NCBI GenBank assembly: GCA_015075375.1
Contig: JABTUM010000002.1
Span: 1,943,813-2,007,812, forward strand
DNA length: 64,000 nucleotides
Origin: Planctomycetota bacterium
GTDB taxonomy: Bacteria > Planctomycetota > SZUA-567 > H5-PLA8
Direction: 5' to 3'
Below the pieces are notes generated by a model that worked only from the letters and a program-made list of their open reading frames with translations, searched no databases and was not told the DNA's origin. A program made the position numbers and the translations under genes. How positions within the stretch are numbered: the stretch's first letter is position 1; each line of letters opens with the position of its first letter. Below, in pieces: positions 31,385-40,400 of this stretch.

Positions 31385-31876
31385 CTACTCTTTCTCGCGC
31401 CGGCGGCGTTCGCGCTGCATCTCGCGGCGTTCGGCGTGCTCTTTAAGGGACTCGCGCTTATCGCCGCGGGTCTTGCCCTTGCCGACCCCCAGCTTCACCT
31501 TGGCCCAGTTCCCGCGAAAATAGAGCTCCAGGGGCACGATGGTGTACCCGCTGCGCTCGGTCTTCTGCTGGAGTTTGTCGATCTCGCGCCGGGCCAGCAG
31601 GAGCTTGCGGCGGCGGTCGGCCAAGGGGACTTCCACAAACGCCTTCTCGTAAGGGGTGATGCGCAGCCCCACCAGCCACGCCTGGCCCTCGTAAATCCGC
31701 GCGTAGCTGTCGGCGAAGTCGACCTTCCCCGCGCGCAGGCTTTTGACTTCGCTGCCGTACAGTTCCAGCCCCGCCTCGATCGATTCCTCGATGTGGTAAT
31801 CGAAGCGCGCGCGCCGGTTGGTCGCGACCACCTTGAAGTACTCTTTCTTTTCGACGGCGGCAGCGGCCTTGGACAT
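31385..31876 (-). CDS. smpB: SsrA-binding protein SmpB
   Basis: ATG at 31876 gives 163 residues. The sequence is typical SmpB: NRRARFDYHIEESIEAGLEL, GSEVKSLRAGKVDFADSYAR, a KLLLARREIDKL segment and a basic C-terminal tail (RGDKRESLKEHAERRE). It brings tmRNA to stalled ribosomes for trans-translation. The longer frame to 31972 adds a proline-rich stretch not found in the family. Confidence 0.96.
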   Translation of the reverse strand: MSKAAAAVEKKEYFKVVATNRRARFDYHIEESIEAGLELYGSEVKSLRAGKVDFADSYARIYEGQAWLVGLRITPYEKAFVEVPLADRRRKLLLARREIDKLQQKTERSGYTIVPLELYFRGNWAKVKLGVGKGKTRGDKRESLKEHAERREMQRERRRREKE

Positions 31877-32019
31877 GGTCGGTCTCGGGTAATCGGGCAG
31901 GAGAGGATACTGTGCGGGGCTGTGAGGGGAAAGTGGGGATGGAGCGGGAACCATCGGGAATCCACGGCCCACTCGAACGCGCGCCGCCGTTTACGTCCTG
32001 CTTGGCGCCCCAGGCGCCC

Positions 32020-33282
32020 TCAATCGTCGCCCGCCGCCTCCGGCAGCGCATCGGCACGCGCGGCTTGAGCGGGGAAGACGGCTTGCCCGGTCAGAAGCGC
32101 CAGCAGGAGCGCTTCGAAGCCGGTGACGAGGGTGGACGGTTCGATCCATTCGCTTTCGGTATGCGCGCCGCCGCCGCGATGCGTGCCGATGGTCGAGGCG
32201 CGCAGGCCCAGCGCGAGCGGCACGTTGGCGTCGGTGGAACTGGCGGTGACCTTGACGGGCACGTTCAGCGCGGTCCACGCGGCGCGGCCGACGTCCACCC
32301 AATCGGTGGTGTGCGCGGGATCGCCGGTGGGCCGCCGGCCCAGGTCTTCGACCTGCACGGCCAGTTCGGGCGGGACGGGCACCTGCTCGATCAGGCGGCG
32401 CGCGCGCGCGTCGAGGAGTTCGAGCTGGAGCGGATCGATGCTGCGCAGATCGAGGAGCAGTTCGGCCTCCGGCGCGATGGTGTTGATGCTGGTTCCGCCG
32501 CCGAGCATGCCGACGTTAAAAGTGGTGCGCGGCTGGACGGGCACCTCGAGCTTGGTCAGTTCGGCGGCGATGCGCGAAAGGTGATGAATGGCGCTGGGCT
32601 TGCCGAAGTCGGACCACGAATGCCCGCCGGGACCGCTCACCTTGACGCGGTAGCGCACGCTGCCCACCGCCGCGCCGACGATGTGCCCCAAGCCGCCGTC
32701 GAGCGCCAAGGTCGCGTCGAGTTCCGGCGCGAGACGCTCGCAGAGCGCGCGAATCCCGTTCAGGTTGCCGAGTCCTTCCTCGCCGACGTTGGCGGCAAAA
32801 ATAAGCTCGCCGGCAAACGGCCGCCCGGCCTCGGCCAGAAACTTGGCGGCCGTCAGCAGGAGACTCAGACCGGTGCAGTTGTCGCCGATCCCGGGGCCGA
32901 TCACCCGTGAGGGTTCGCGCCGGACCGTGCAATCGGTGCCGGCGGGGAAGACCGTATCGAGATGGGCGGAGACCATGACCCGCGGGCCGCTCCCCAGGGC
33001 CCCGGCCATGCGGATCCAGCGGTTCCCCAGCGCGTCGGATTCAACCGGGATGCCGCAAGAAAACGTCAGAAACTGTGCTACAAAATCGCCGCGAACCTGC
33101 TCGTGAAAGGTAGGCGCCGGAATGGCGCAGAGTTCGGCGGCGCGGTCGACCAACTCGTCGCCCGCGGCGCGCACTTTGCTCCAGAAGGGCTGCAGATCTT
33201 GACGTTTTTGGAGCGTTCCGACCGCACGTTGCGCGGCCTCAGCGTGCGGACCCGGCGGCGGTTGTAGGGACGGACTGGCCAC
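32020..33282 (-). CDS. M20-family metallopeptidase
   Basis: The 420-residue protein has the M20 dizinc motifs: SAHLDTVF (metal His and adjacent Asp), GIGDNCTGLS (bridging Asp), NVGEEGLGN (general base and metal Glu) and GGGAHTESEW near the C-terminus (last metal His). The middle segment with VSGPGGHSWSD is the dimerisation domain. Members hydrolyse peptides or acylated amino acids; the substrate is not predictable here. The start is GTG with AGGAG about 11 bases upstream. Confidence 0.88.
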   Translation of the reverse strand: MASPSLQPPPGPHAEAAQRAVGTLQKRQDLQPFWSKVRAAGDELVDRAAELCAIPAPTFHEQVRGDFVAQFLTFSCGIPVESDALGNRWIRMAGALGSGPRVMVSAHLDTVFPAGTDCTVRREPSRVIGPGIGDNCTGLSLLLTAAKFLAEAGRPFAGELIFAANVGEEGLGNLNGIRALCERLAPELDATLALDGGLGHIVGAAVGSVRYRVKVSGPGGHSWSDFGKPSAIHHLSRIAAELTKLEVPVQPRTTFNVGMLGGGTSINTIAPEAELLLDLRSIDPLQLELLDARARRLIEQVPVPPELAVQVEDLGRRPTGDPAHTTDWVDVGRAAWTALNVPVKVTASSTDANVPLALGLRASTIGTHRGGGAHTESEWIEPSTLVTGFEALLLALLTGQAVFPAQAARADALPEAAGDD

Positions 33283-33499
33283 TCGATGGAAGCTCCTCGT
33301 TTCTGCACCTCGTACAACTGCGCGCGGTTGTAGCGCTTAGGGGCTCCGGGCGTCAAGGCGGTCTGAACCGATGCGGAACGAATCACCTAAACTTTTGACA
33401 GGTCAGTACGTCCACAGGCGTTGGTACCACAATGGCATACACCGCCGCCGCGAGCGAAGCCGGCGGGGTGGTCTACCTTTGTACAGATTGGAGTGAATC

Positions 33500-34885
33500 A
33501 TGCAGCGGCGGCAACTCGAATGGGCCGTGAGTGCGCTCCTGACGTTGGCCACGCCGTTGTTTGCGGCCAGCCCAGTGGACCCGTTGCGCGAGCAGCTCAA
33601 GCAGTGCAGCCAGCACGACAACGCGCAAGGCGCAGGCGTGCTGTGCGGCGTGCTGAGCCAAGCCGTAAACGGAGTCAAGCAGTTCGGTTCCAACCGCCAT
33701 GCGCTGCGCGAGTGGGAAGAGCTGCTGATCGACGTCCAGGTCGAGGTGAGCCGGCTGCGCTCGCCCGAAGCGGTGGGCATCTTCGTCATGGGCCTGCAGC
33801 GCATGGACGGCATGTCGCAGACGACGATCCTGCAGGGGCTGCTGACGCATCCGGCGAGTTCGGAACTCGACGAGGCCGTAATGAAGCTGCTTAGGAGTAC
33901 GCGCGATTTCCAGGTGCAGGTGGCGTGCATGGAATTGCTGAGCACGCACAAGTACACGGCAGCGACGGAAGAGATTCTGCGGCATTTGAAGCCGGAGGTG
34001 ATCGTGGCGCTGCAAGTGGCCAGCGCGCGGGCGCTGGCGCGGCTGGGCGATCCGAAGGCCATGGAGCCGCTGATCGAATACTTGCGTTCGATGAAGGGCA
34101 GCCGCATGCGCTTCGAAGCGACCGCGGCCCTGCGCGCGATCTCGGGGCAGGAGTTCAACCAGGATGCCGCGACCTGGCAAGGCTGGTGGGACAAGCAGAA
34201 GGCCGGCTTCACGGCCAAGCCCGGCGAACCGGTATTCAATTACGAAACGCTGAACACGGGCAAGACCGAAGAAGAGCTGAGCTACTACGAGATCCCCCTG
34301 GTCGAAAACCGCATCGTCTTCGTGCTGGATGTCTCGGGCTCGATGCAACTGGGCGGCAATCCCAACCGCCTGGACCGCGCGCGGACCGAGATGAAGGAAC
34401 TGATCAACCGCCTGCCCGAAAAGACGCTCTTCAACATCATCACCTACAGCAATGCGACCAAGCGCTGGATGCGCGATCCGGTGATGGTGCAGGCGACGGC
34501 CCACAACAAGAAACAGGCCCAAGCGTTCCTGGACGATATGCGCCCGGGCGGCGGAACCGAGACCACCTGGGCGCTGGAAGAAGCGTTGCGCGAAATCTCC
34601 CTCATCAACGGCGTCGAGACCATCTTTCTGATCTCCGACGGCGCGCCCATGCCGATGCGCCACTGGATGCCGACGGTCAAAGCGTTCAGCGATCTGCCCC
34701 CGAGCAACGACGCGATCCGCCGCCGCATCAAGTTCATCAACAGCACCCTGAAGGTGCGCATCCACACCATCGGCATCTACACGCGCGCCGCCGGCGACCC
34801 CACCGAGCAAGGCCAGGAGAGCATGAAGTCCTTCCTCGAGGGCATCGCGAAGGACAACGACGGGGTCTATAAAGAGGTCAATTAA
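33500..34885 (+). CDS. Exported protein with HEAT-like repeats and a von Willebrand factor A domain
   Basis: The 461-residue protein begins with a signal peptide (WAVSALLTLATPLFAASP). Residues about 110-240 form HEAT-like helical repeats (LARLGDPKAMEPLIEYLRSM). Residues about 268-460 are a VWA domain with a MIDAS site (LDVSGSMQ, then a GGGTETTWALEEAL threonine and SDGAPMP). Metal-dependent adhesion or complex assembly outside the cytoplasm is likely. The segment EFNQDAATWQGWWDKQKAGF resembles the sequence around the HEAT part of the protein at 1684-2853, so the two belong to related lineage-specific families. Confidence 0.8.
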   Translation: MQRRQLEWAVSALLTLATPLFAASPVDPLREQLKQCSQHDNAQGAGVLCGVLSQAVNGVKQFGSNRHALREWEELLIDVQVEVSRLRSPEAVGIFVMGLQRMDGMSQTTILQGLLTHPASSELDEAVMKLLRSTRDFQVQVACMELLSTHKYTAATEEILRHLKPEVIVALQVASARALARLGDPKAMEPLIEYLRSMKGSRMRFEATAALRAISGQEFNQDAATWQGWWDKQKAGFTAKPGEPVFNYETLNTGKTEEELSYYEIPLVENRIVFVLDVSGSMQLGGNPNRLDRARTEMKELINRLPEKTLFNIITYSNATKRWMRDPVMVQATAHNKKQAQAFLDDMRPGGGTETTWALEEALREISLINGVETIFLISDGAPMPMRHWMPTVKAFSDLPPSNDAIRRRIKFINSTLKVRIHTIGIYTRAAGDPTEQGQESMKSFLEGIAKDNDGVYKEVN

Positions 34886-35010
34886 CGTCCACCCGCCCTT
34901 GGCGGAATGGGCCGCGCGCGCCTATTCCGCTGCATACCTCGCCTTTCCCTGCCGATACTCCGATCAGGCGTCTTCGCCGCTCGAGTTCAGGCACGTCCCG
35001 AGGTCACCGG

Positions 35011-35793
35011 ATGTCGTTGCGCGCGCTGCCCGAATTCTTGCGCGGGATCGCTTGCGGATTGCGCGAGCGTGCACTGCGGAGGCAGGCTTCGCGGCTGCGC
35101 CGCCCGGTCGGCGAACGGTTCTACCGGCATCCATGGTCGCCACGGCGTGAGCGGCGCCGCGCGTTTCTGCTGCTCGGCGCGCTGGGCGGACTGGCGCTTC
35201 TGACCATGGCGCTCCTGAGCCCCGCGCCGCAAGCTGAGGAACGCCCGCACGAAGAAGCGGCGCACGAAGCCGCAGCTCCGGCGGAGCCCGGTTACGCGGC
35301 GCCGAACCGCGGCGGCGACCCGCTCACGCCCGATCCCGACGCGCCGGCGCACGAATGGACCAGCATCGTGCTGCACCATTCCGCCACCACGCGCGGAAGC
35401 GCCGCCAGCTTCGACGCGTACCACCGCCAGCAGCGCGGCTGGCGCAGCTTGGGCTACCATTTCGTGATCGGAAACGGCACCGATATGCCCGACGGCGAGG
35501 TCGAAGCCGGGCCGCGCTGGCGGCGGCAGGAACCCGGCGCGCACGCCAACAGCAACGCCTACAATGCGCACGGAATCGGAATCTGCCTCGTCGGCAACTT
35601 CGAACTCGCGCCGCCCAGCGAAACGCAACTCAAGGCCGTCGTGGACCTGTGCCGCGAACTCTGCGCGCGCCACGGCATCCCGCCCACGCGCATCTTCGGG
35701 CACTGCGAAATCCGCGAAGGCGGAAGCACGGTCTGCCCGGGGAAATTTTTTCCGCTGAAACGAGTGCGGGACGAATTATCGGCTCAAAATTAG
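35011..35793 (+). CDS. Membrane-anchored N-acetylmuramoyl-L-alanine amidase / PGRP-like protein
   Basis: The 260-residue protein has a basic cytoplasmic start, a membrane helix (about 51-70), a short linker and an amidase_2/PGRP domain (about 115-255). Zinc ligands appear as H122 in VLHHSAT, H231 in FGHCEI and C242 in STVCPG; Y149 and H150 in GYHFVIGNG match the catalytic region. The HCEIREGGSTVCPG loop is a few residues longer than the common one. It should cleave peptidoglycan side chains in the periplasm, unless it only binds them. Confidence 0.85.
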   Translation: MSLRALPEFLRGIACGLRERALRRQASRLRRPVGERFYRHPWSPRRERRRAFLLLGALGGLALLTMALLSPAPQAEERPHEEAAHEAAAPAEPGYAAPNRGGDPLTPDPDAPAHEWTSIVLHHSATTRGSAASFDAYHRQQRGWRSLGYHFVIGNGTDMPDGEVEAGPRWRRQEPGAHANSNAYNAHGIGICLVGNFELAPPSETQLKAVVDLCRELCARHGIPPTRIFGHCEIREGGSTVCPGKFFPLKRVRDELSAQN

Positions 35794-35890
35794 AATCTGA
35801 AAATAGACTTCAACGGGGCGCGAAAACTCATCCCGCCGACCCGAAGCACCGCCCCAGGCAGCCCAGGCTTTCGATTTGCATTAGTCCTTC

Positions 35891-36658
35891 TTAATTCGCC
35901 TTGCTGCCCACATACAAATGCACCGTCCCGAACGTCAAAGGCACGGCCTGCACATCTTTCAACCCGATCGCCTCCATGCGCTGCTTCATCTCTTCGGGGC
36001 CGGCAAAGGCTTGAATGCTGCTGGGCAGATACCGGTACGCGTCGCCGGCGGCGAAAGCGATCAGTTTCGCGACGACCGGGAGCACATACTTGAGATAGCC
36101 CATGTACAGCGGACCGAACATGCGCCCGCAGGGCTTGGTGAATTCCAGCACCAGCACCTTGCCGCCGGGGCGGACGACGCGGGCCAGTTCGCGCAGGCCG
36201 CGTTCCAAATCGCCGACGTTGCGAATCCCGAACGAGACGCTGCTGGCGGCGGCGGACGCATCGGACAGCGGCAGGCGCAGCGCGTCACCGATGCCGAAGA
36301 CGATCCCCCCCACCCCTTTGCGGGCGGCTTTGCGCGGCCCGTACGCGACCATTTCGGGCGTGAAGTCCAGCGCCAGGACGCGCAGGCCGGGCACGCGCTT
36401 CTTCGCCGCGAAGGCCACATCGCCCGTGCCGGTGCAGATGTCGGCCAGCCAGGCGCCGCTTTCGAGCCCCTCGAGTTCGCGGGCAAGGCGGCGGCGCCAG
36501 GTGAAATCGAGCCCCAGCGAGAGCAGATGGTTGAGGAAATCGTAGCGGCGCGCGACGCGCCCGAACATTTCGCGCACTTCGGCGGGCGATTTGCCGCCGG
36601 CGTTGCGCAATTCCGGCGCGGCGGATGAAGTCAGGGACGAAGATGCGGCGGTGCTCAT
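35891..36658 (-). CDS. ubiE: UbiE/MenG-type demethylmenaquinone/quinone C-methyltransferase
   Basis: ATG at 36658 gives 255 residues; an upstream ATG at 36694 would add 12. The family start VREMFGRVARRYDFLNHLLS, the SAM motif DICTGTGDVAF, FGIRNVGDLERGLRELARVV and the final FGTVHLYVGSKA are all typical. It methylates the ring in the last step of menaquinone or ubiquinone synthesis. A UbiD-family gene 4.5 kb away on the same strand may serve the same pathway. Confidence 0.93.
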   Translation of the reverse strand: MSTAASSSLTSSAAPELRNAGGKSPAEVREMFGRVARRYDFLNHLLSLGLDFTWRRRLARELEGLESGAWLADICTGTGDVAFAAKKRVPGLRVLALDFTPEMVAYGPRKAARKGVGGIVFGIGDALRLPLSDASAAASSVSFGIRNVGDLERGLRELARVVRPGGKVLVLEFTKPCGRMFGPLYMGYLKYVLPVVAKLIAFAAGDAYRYLPSSIQAFAGPEEMKQRMEAIGLKDVQAVPLTFGTVHLYVGSKAN

Positions 36659-36790
36659 ACCGATCATGCTAGAGGATACCCCCATGCGCTCCAAGCGCCG
36701 ACCGCATCAAGGACGCCGCAATCGGGTGGTGGCGCGGCGGGCTTCGGGTAAGTTGATCGGGCTCGATTTTCAATCGGATCGGATCGCCGC

Positions 36791-39262
36791 ATGCCCGATA
36801 GCGGGGCCTCCCAAAGCCTGACTTTACCCGCGAGCCGCGCCACGCTCGCACACGGGCTGGGCGTTGCCGCGGGATACTTCACCTTCGGAAAATTGGGCCT
36901 CCTGCTGGCCATCCCGCCGGGATACGCCACGGCCGTCTGGCCGCCCTCGGGGCTGGCTCTGGCGGCGGTCTGGTTGTGGGGCCCGCGCATCGCGCCCGCG
37001 ATCCTGGCCGGGTCCTTTATCCTGAACGGCCACCAGGTCTGGCTCCAGGCGGAACCGGCCGGCCTGATCCCCGCGCTGCTGCTTCCGCTGGCGATCGGGA
37101 TCGGCGCCACCGTACAGGCGAGCCTGGGCGCGTGGCTGATCGGGCGCAGCGTGGGGTACGGCAATCCGCTGGAACAACCCGGCGCGATATTCCGCTTCTT
37201 ACTCTTAGGCGGTCCGTTGGCGTGCCTCGTCAATGCGACGGTGGGCGTTGTGGCGCTCTGGCTTTCGGGCGCGGTGGACGATACCGCCGCGCCGTTCAAT
37301 TGGTGGACTTGGTTTACCGGCGATTCCCTGGGCGTGGTGATCTTCGCGCCGCTGACGCTGATCGCGCTGGGCCGGCCCCGGCAAGCTTGGGCGCACCGGC
37401 GCGTCTCGGTCGCGCTCCCCATGTTGCTGGCTTTCGCCCTCTCGATCATTCTCTTCGCGTTCATCAGCCGCAGCGACCAGATCCGCATTCAGTCCGAGTT
37501 CGAGCAGCGTGTCAAAGTTTACGAAGTCGCGCTGCAGCGAGCCCTCGACGCATACCGCGACGCCCTGAGGTCGACGCAGAGCCTTTACGCCAGCTCGGTG
37601 GAAGTCGACCGCGAGGAGTTTCGCAGCTTCACGCAAAACCCGCTTGCCCTCCACCCGGGCCTGGAAGCCATGGCTTGGGCGCCATGGGTCAGACGCGAAC
37701 GCCGTGCGGAATTCGAAGCTTCCGCGCGCACGCCCGAACAGCCGGGCTTCGCGATCCGGCCCTGGGAAGACGGCGCGGCGTCCGGCGAAGACCACGCCGT
37801 TCCCATTCTTTTCTACCACGCGCTGAAGCCCGGTCCCGATCGGCTGGGGTGCGACGCGGCCACCGTTCCGGGCTTCGGGGCGATACTGAATCAGTCGATC
37901 TTGTCCGGGCGCACGTGCGGCGTCCTGCTCTTGAGCCGCGGCAACGGCGCGCCCAACGGACTGATGTTGTGCCGGCCGATCTACGCCAATCGAGCGGCGC
38001 TGGATTCGCCGCAGGACCGCCAGCGCCACACACAGGGATTTGTCCTGGCCGTAATCGATACCCAAGCCTGGCTCGACGAAGCCCTGGACTCGCACAACAT
38101 GCAGGGCTTGGACTTCGAACTCGACGCCACGAGCGCCGGCGGAAACGAACGGCCGCTGGTCCACTGGCATGGCCGTCCGTCGAGCCGCCTTCCCGCGACC
38201 CAGGCGCCGCAAGGACCCGACGCGGTCACGTGGGCCACCACGTGGGAGTCCGCGGGGATGATCTTCAGGCTCAGGGTCTCGGCCGCGCACACCTACCTCA
38301 CGTCGCACCGCTCGCTCCAAGCCTGGTGGATGCTGGCCGGAGCGGTGATGTTCAGCGCGCTACTGGGCGCGCTCATGCTGGTCGTCACCGGCCGGACCAA
38401 GCAGGTGGAACGCATGGTCGAAGCGCGCACGGCGGAACTGACCGCCGCGAACGCGGGGTTGGCCGAAGAAATCGCCGAGCGCCGCCGAGCCGAAGAAGCA
38501 TTGCGCCGCGCCAAGGAAGCCGCCGAAGCCGCGACGATCGCAAAGAGCAGCTTTCTGGCCAACATGAGCCACGAAATCCGCACGCCGATGAACGGCGTGA
38601 TCGGCATGACCGAACTGCTGCTGACCACGAAGCTCGACGCCGAACAGCGCGATTACGCGCAGACGCTGCACTATTCGGCCGACCTGCTCATGGCGCTGCT
38701 CAACGACCTGCTCGACTTCTCGAAGATCGAGGCCGGTCGGTTGGACGTGGAGCGTGTTTCCTTCGATCTGCCCCAGGCCTTGCGTCTGGCCATGGATCTA
38801 GTGGCTCCGCGCGCGAAGGAAAAGGGCCTCGCGCTGCGCGATCGGATCGAACCCGACGTCCCGGCGCGCGCCGTCGGCGATCCCGTGCGCGTGCGCCAAG
38901 TGGTGCTCAATCTGCTCAGCAACGCCGTCAAATTCACCGCCAAGGGCGAGATCTCCCTGCGCGCGCACCTCGCGGGCAAGGACCGCGTGCGCATCGAAGT
39001 TCGCGATACCGGCATCGGAGTGGCTCCGGAGATCCGGCCCCGATTGTTCAACCCGTTCACGCAAGCAGACGAGTCGATTACGCGCCGCTACGGCGGTACC
39101 GGGTTGGGGCTGGCGATCTGCAAGCGCTTGGTGGAATTGATGGGCGGTGAAATCGGGCTCGAGAGTTCACCCGGCATGGGCTCGATGTTCTGGATCGAGT
39201 TGCCGCTGGAAATGCCGGCGCCGGACGCGAGTGGTCCCGCGCCCGGCGCCAAAACGGCGTAA
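36791..39262 (+). CDS. Sensor histidine kinase with MASE1 and CHASE domains
   Basis: Of 823 residues, the first ~210 form the multi-helix MASE1 sensor (PPGYATAVWPPSGLALAAVW, WWTWFTGDSLGVVIFAPL). A helix at about 218-236 leads into an extracytoplasmic CHASE domain (about 240-500; FEQRVKVYEVALQRALDAYR), closed by a helix at about 512-532. After a coiled coil come HisKA (H594 in ANMSHEIRTPMNGVIGMTEL) and HATPase_c (DTGIGV, YGGTGLGLAICKRLVELMGG). There is no receiver or output domain and no response regulator adjacent, so its partner is elsewhere. The C-terminal 15 residues are unstructured. Confidence 0.93.
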   Translation: MPDSGASQSLTLPASRATLAHGLGVAAGYFTFGKLGLLLAIPPGYATAVWPPSGLALAAVWLWGPRIAPAILAGSFILNGHQVWLQAEPAGLIPALLLPLAIGIGATVQASLGAWLIGRSVGYGNPLEQPGAIFRFLLLGGPLACLVNATVGVVALWLSGAVDDTAAPFNWWTWFTGDSLGVVIFAPLTLIALGRPRQAWAHRRVSVALPMLLAFALSIILFAFISRSDQIRIQSEFEQRVKVYEVALQRALDAYRDALRSTQSLYASSVEVDREEFRSFTQNPLALHPGLEAMAWAPWVRRERRAEFEASARTPEQPGFAIRPWEDGAASGEDHAVPILFYHALKPGPDRLGCDAATVPGFGAILNQSILSGRTCGVLLLSRGNGAPNGLMLCRPIYANRAALDSPQDRQRHTQGFVLAVIDTQAWLDEALDSHNMQGLDFELDATSAGGNERPLVHWHGRPSSRLPATQAPQGPDAVTWATTWESAGMIFRLRVSAAHTYLTSHRSLQAWWMLAGAVMFSALLGALMLVVTGRTKQVERMVEARTAELTAANAGLAEEIAERRRAEEALRRAKEAAEAATIAKSSFLANMSHEIRTPMNGVIGMTELLLTTKLDAEQRDYAQTLHYSADLLMALLNDLLDFSKIEAGRLDVERVSFDLPQALRLAMDLVAPRAKEKGLALRDRIEPDVPARAVGDPVRVRQVVLNLLSNAVKFTAKGEISLRAHLAGKDRVRIEVRDTGIGVAPEIRPRLFNPFTQADESITRRYGGTGLGLAICKRLVELMGGEIGLESSPGMGSMFWIELPLEMPAPDASGPAPGAKTA

Positions 39263-39284
39263 ACATTCGCACCGGAGCGGCGCA

Positions 39285-39614
39285 TCAGCCGCCCGTCTTC
39301 GCTGCCTCTTCTGGTTTTAGCGTAGCCGTGAATTCGGTGCCTTTGAGAGCATCGGACAGCTTGGCGGCATCCGTCTTGGAGGGGTCGAACTTGACGGTGG
39401 CCGTCTTGGCTTTGAAATCGGTGGTGGCTTCCAGCACACCCGGAGCTTTCTTGAAGGCCGTGACCACGGCCTTGGCGCAGCCACCTCACGTCATACCGGT
39501 GATGTTGTACGTCGCCTCCTTGGCCTGAACGGCTTCCTCCGCCTGCACGTGTCCAGCCGCCAGGAACCCGCACAACGCGAGCAACCCGGCCGCTACTTGC
39601 CTACGAGTCATCAT
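39285..39614 (-). CDS. Exported heavy-metal-associated (HMA) domain protein, probable selenoprotein (in-frame TGA at 39486-39488)
   Basis: From ATG at 39614 (GGGAGGGG about 7 bases upstream) the frame encodes a signal peptide (VAAGLLALCGFLAAGHVQA), then YNITGMT, a TGA codon (residue 43), and GGCAKAV followed by an intact HMA domain to the TAG/TGA end at 39285. HMA proteins have GMTCxxC; the TGA replaces the first cysteine, giving UxxC. Twenty bases after the TGA begins an apical loop GGUC closed by a perfect 8-bp stem (39466-39473 with 39454-39461), which fits the bacterial SECIS rule. Both halves are otherwise uninterrupted. The part after TGA (GTG at 39467, 60 codons) would be called alone by ordinary gene finders. 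Alternative: a nonsense mutation of a TGC codon. The role is likely periplasmic metal or thiol/selenol chemistry. Confidence 0.8.
39454..39488 (-). promoter_or_regulatory. Candidate bacterial SECIS element
   Basis: The element begins with the TGA (39488-39486), then 12 bases, then an 8-bp stem AAGGCCGT/ACGGCCTT with loop GGTC. A loop with G in its first two positions, 16-37 bases after UGA, is the published type of bacterial SECIS rule; here the spacing is 20. Because HMA coding sequence is conserved in this place, a chance palindrome remains possible. Confidence 0.65.
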
Positions 39615-39734
39615 GAATGACCCCTCCCTGAAGGAGTTCCGCCCCGCTGGGGGCATCTAGGGCGCGCCACGCCGGCGCATCCTCTACACTTCATAGTAGC
39701 AGAAGGAGGCCCGATTATTCCAGATCGAGCGGGA

Positions 39735-40400
39735 TTACGGCTGCGCGCGGCGCGCATGGGACGCAAGGATGCCCAGGATCGCGGCCAGGGGAATCGAGTA
39801 GAGGCACAGCCGGCCCAACGTGGGATACCAGCCGTTCCAGCCCAAGCGACTCCAAGGATCGAGCAGCAGCCAGAAAGGCCGCCACCACGCGTGCCACTCC
39901 AACCCGCCGTGCAGCGCCTGGAGCAGCAGGTTAAACAGAATCAGGCCGCCCGCGCCCAAGCGGCCGGCAAGGCTTGCCAAGCACTCGGCGGCCAGGAGGT
40001 AGCGGCGCTTGGACGGCGGCTCGCCTTGCGCCGCCGTTGCCAGCACGCAGAGGGCATAAAGCCAAGCGGCATGCAAAATCACGTACATGCCGTAGGCCCA
40101 GAAATAGTCGGGGGCGCAGAACAGGCAGACGCTTCCCGCCGAAGCCAGCCCAAGGCTGATGACCACCAGATCCAGCAGCGCGAACTGAAATCGAGCGCGG
40201 CGTTCGAGCGGCTCCAAATAGTACGCCGTCACAAGCACGCGCAGGTTCACCCCGAGCATCGGCAGCAGAACGAGCAACGCCACCGCAATCTCGGTTGCGA
40301 GCTGCGGCGGCTGACACCAGCGCAACGTGAAGAGACCCAAGGCGCCGAGCGCCGACAAGAAGCCCCACCAGCCGAGAGCCTTGTGCGTGGCGGGGGTCAC
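39735..40400 (-). CDS. Integral membrane protein of unknown function, coupled to the ubiD-family gene
   Basis: The preferred start is GTG at 40400, which overlaps the TGA stop of the ubiD-family gene (GTGA). This gives 221 residues with about six hydrophobic helices. An upstream start at 40505 would read through the ubiD-family coding end. It has cysteines in GSVCLFCAPDYF but no prenyltransferase DxxxD motifs, so it is not UbiA. Translational coupling suggests it works with or after the decarboxylase. The family is not recognised. Confidence 0.65.
   Translation of the reverse strand: MTPATHKALGWWGFLSALGALGLFTLRWCQPPQLATEIAVALLVLLPMLGVNLRVLVTAYYLEPLERRARFQFALLDLVVISLGLASAGSVCLFCAPDYFWAYGMYVILHAAWLYALCVLATAAQGEPPSKRRYLLAAECLASLAGRLGAGGLILFNLLLQALHGGLEWHAWWRPFWLLLDPWSRLGWNGWYPTLGRLCLYSIPLAAILGILASHARRAQP

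Noticed and set aside
33396..33499. TTGACA upstream of the VWA gene as a promoter
   Set aside because: No acceptable -10 hexamer follows at 15-19 bases.
36976..39150. Second plus-strand open frame over the histidine kinase
   Set aside because: It is a frame shadow of a gene whose domains are all recognised in the other frame.
39088..39573. Minus-strand open frame of 161 codons over the HMA gene
   Set aside because: It is out of frame with the signal peptide and HMA sequence and overlaps the histidine kinase 3' end; the TGA-containing frame explains the region better.
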